A stretch of 5,552 bases of DNA. It comes from Clostridia bacterium (GTDB lineage: Bacteria > Bacillota_A > Clostridia > UMGS1810). This document shows, one piece after another, positions 5,320-5,552 of this stretch. A program made the position numbers and the translations under genes. The stretch lies in the NCBI GenBank assembly GCA_017437345.1, contig JAFSBJ010000068.1, positions 1-5,552 of the forward strand. The letters are read 5' to 3'. The first letter of the stretch is position 1; every line of letters begins with the position of its first letter. The notes beneath the pieces were generated by a model, which saw nothing but the letters and a program-made list of their open reading frames with translations, made no database searches and had not been told where the DNA came from.

Positions 5320-5373
5320 GGAGTATCTAAGCTAGCCATTGGGATAATACTCCAATGGCTAACCGCAGGAGGT
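5320..5373 (+). promoter_or_regulatory. structured leader, possible pseudoknot, before the MATE gene
   Basis: A perfect 10-bp stem TAGCCATTGG (5333-5342) with CCAATGGCTA (5352-5361) encloses a 9-base loop, GATAATACT. The upstream bases GGAGTAT (5320-5326) are complementary to ATACTCC (5347-5353). AGTAT can therefore pair with ATACT inside the loop to form an H-type pseudoknot, or the longer pairing can compete with the bottom of the loop. The stem ends five bases before the ribosome binding site AGGAGGT (5367-5373). This suggests control of translation or RNA stability, but I cannot match it to a known riboswitch class. The predicted transcription start falls at the very beginning of GGAGTAT, so pairing depends on the exact 5' end. 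Confidence 0.55.
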
Positions 5374-5380
5374 AATAGCT

Positions 5381-5552
5381 ATGAGTAAAAAAACTTATGC
5401 AATAGACATGGTAAACGGTTCAATTTTTAAAAGTATGGTGGCATTTGTTGTTCCTCTTATTGCGGGCAACATCCTGCAGCTTCTCTACAATGCGGCGGAC
5501 ATCATCGTTGTAAGTCGTTATGCCGGTAGTGAAGCAATGGCATCTGTGGGAG
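5381..5552 (+). CDS. MATE family efflux transporter (N-terminal part, cut by window end)
   Basis: Fifty-seven codons are visible from ATG 5381 and remain open to the window end. After a short polar start (MSKKTYAIDMVNGSIFKSM) comes a first membrane segment beginning VAFVVPLIAGNILQ, then LLYNAADIIVVSRYAGSEAM. The pattern of P-L-I-x-G-N-x-L-Q-x-L-Y-N-x-A-D, then R-Y/F-x-G-S-E-A, is typical of the first helix and loop of MATE (NorM/DinF-type) transporters. These are 12-helix membrane proteins of about 450 residues that export drugs or metabolites in exchange for Na+ or H+. The substrate cannot be judged from this part. AGGAGGT lies 7 bases upstream of the ATG, which fixes the start. A strong promoter and a structured leader precede it. 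Confidence 0.92.
   Translation, partial: MSKKTYAIDMVNGSIFKSMVAFVVPLIAGNILQLLYNAADIIVVSRYAGSEAMASVG

Noticed and set aside
5355..5375. Mini-ORF encoding MANRRR just before the MATE gene
   Set aside because: It contains the ribosome binding site of the MATE gene itself and lacks a convincing one of its own; seven codons can arise by chance.

Overview
The window looks like a chromosomal piece of an AT-rich, spore-forming Clostridia-type Firmicute, probably a gut anaerobe. The grounds are a spoVAC-spoVAD-spoVAE sporulation operon, strong AGGAGG ribosome binding sites, near-consensus sigma-A-type promoters, and a membrane pyrophosphatase of the K+-dependent, probably Na+-pumping kind. No species can be named from the sequence alone.

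Left part, plus strand. The tail of an unidentified gene (1-33) overlaps by ATGA the start of a 99-residue three-cysteine protein of the TIGR04076 type (30-329). After a 178-base gap comes hppA (508-2610), a full-length membrane-bound pyrophosphatase. It carries an unusual third copy of the catalytic DNVG tetrapeptide, encoded by a perfect 12-bp triplication at 1165-1200. hppA ends at a strong convergent hairpin terminator (2624-2661).

Middle part, minus strand. spoVAC (4490-4038), spoVAD (4036-3044) and spoVAE (3040-2675) are packed with gaps of 1 and 3 bases. They encode the core of the channel that moves dipicolinic acid into the forespore and out again at germination. A likely 52-residue one-membrane-span protein (4623-4465) precedes spoVAC and overlaps its start by 26 bases. 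A weak sigma-G-like promoter may lie at 4746-4716.

Right part, plus strand. A divergent, perfect-consensus promoter drives tRNA-Leu(GAG) (4830-4910), followed by its own terminator. About 470 bases without a credible gene follow. They hold an array of short perfect hairpins separated by CATCAT-like hexamers (4948-5141) and a second terminator (5191-5217) whose stem resembles the first. A strong promoter and a structured leader that could form a pseudoknot then precede a MATE-family transporter gene, cut by the window edge (5381-5552).

The genes do not form one pathway. The parts most worth a second look are the expanded active-site repeat in HppA, the punctuated hairpin array, the small membrane ORF in the spoVA operon, and the structured MATE leader. 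I saw no complete new multi-gene system.
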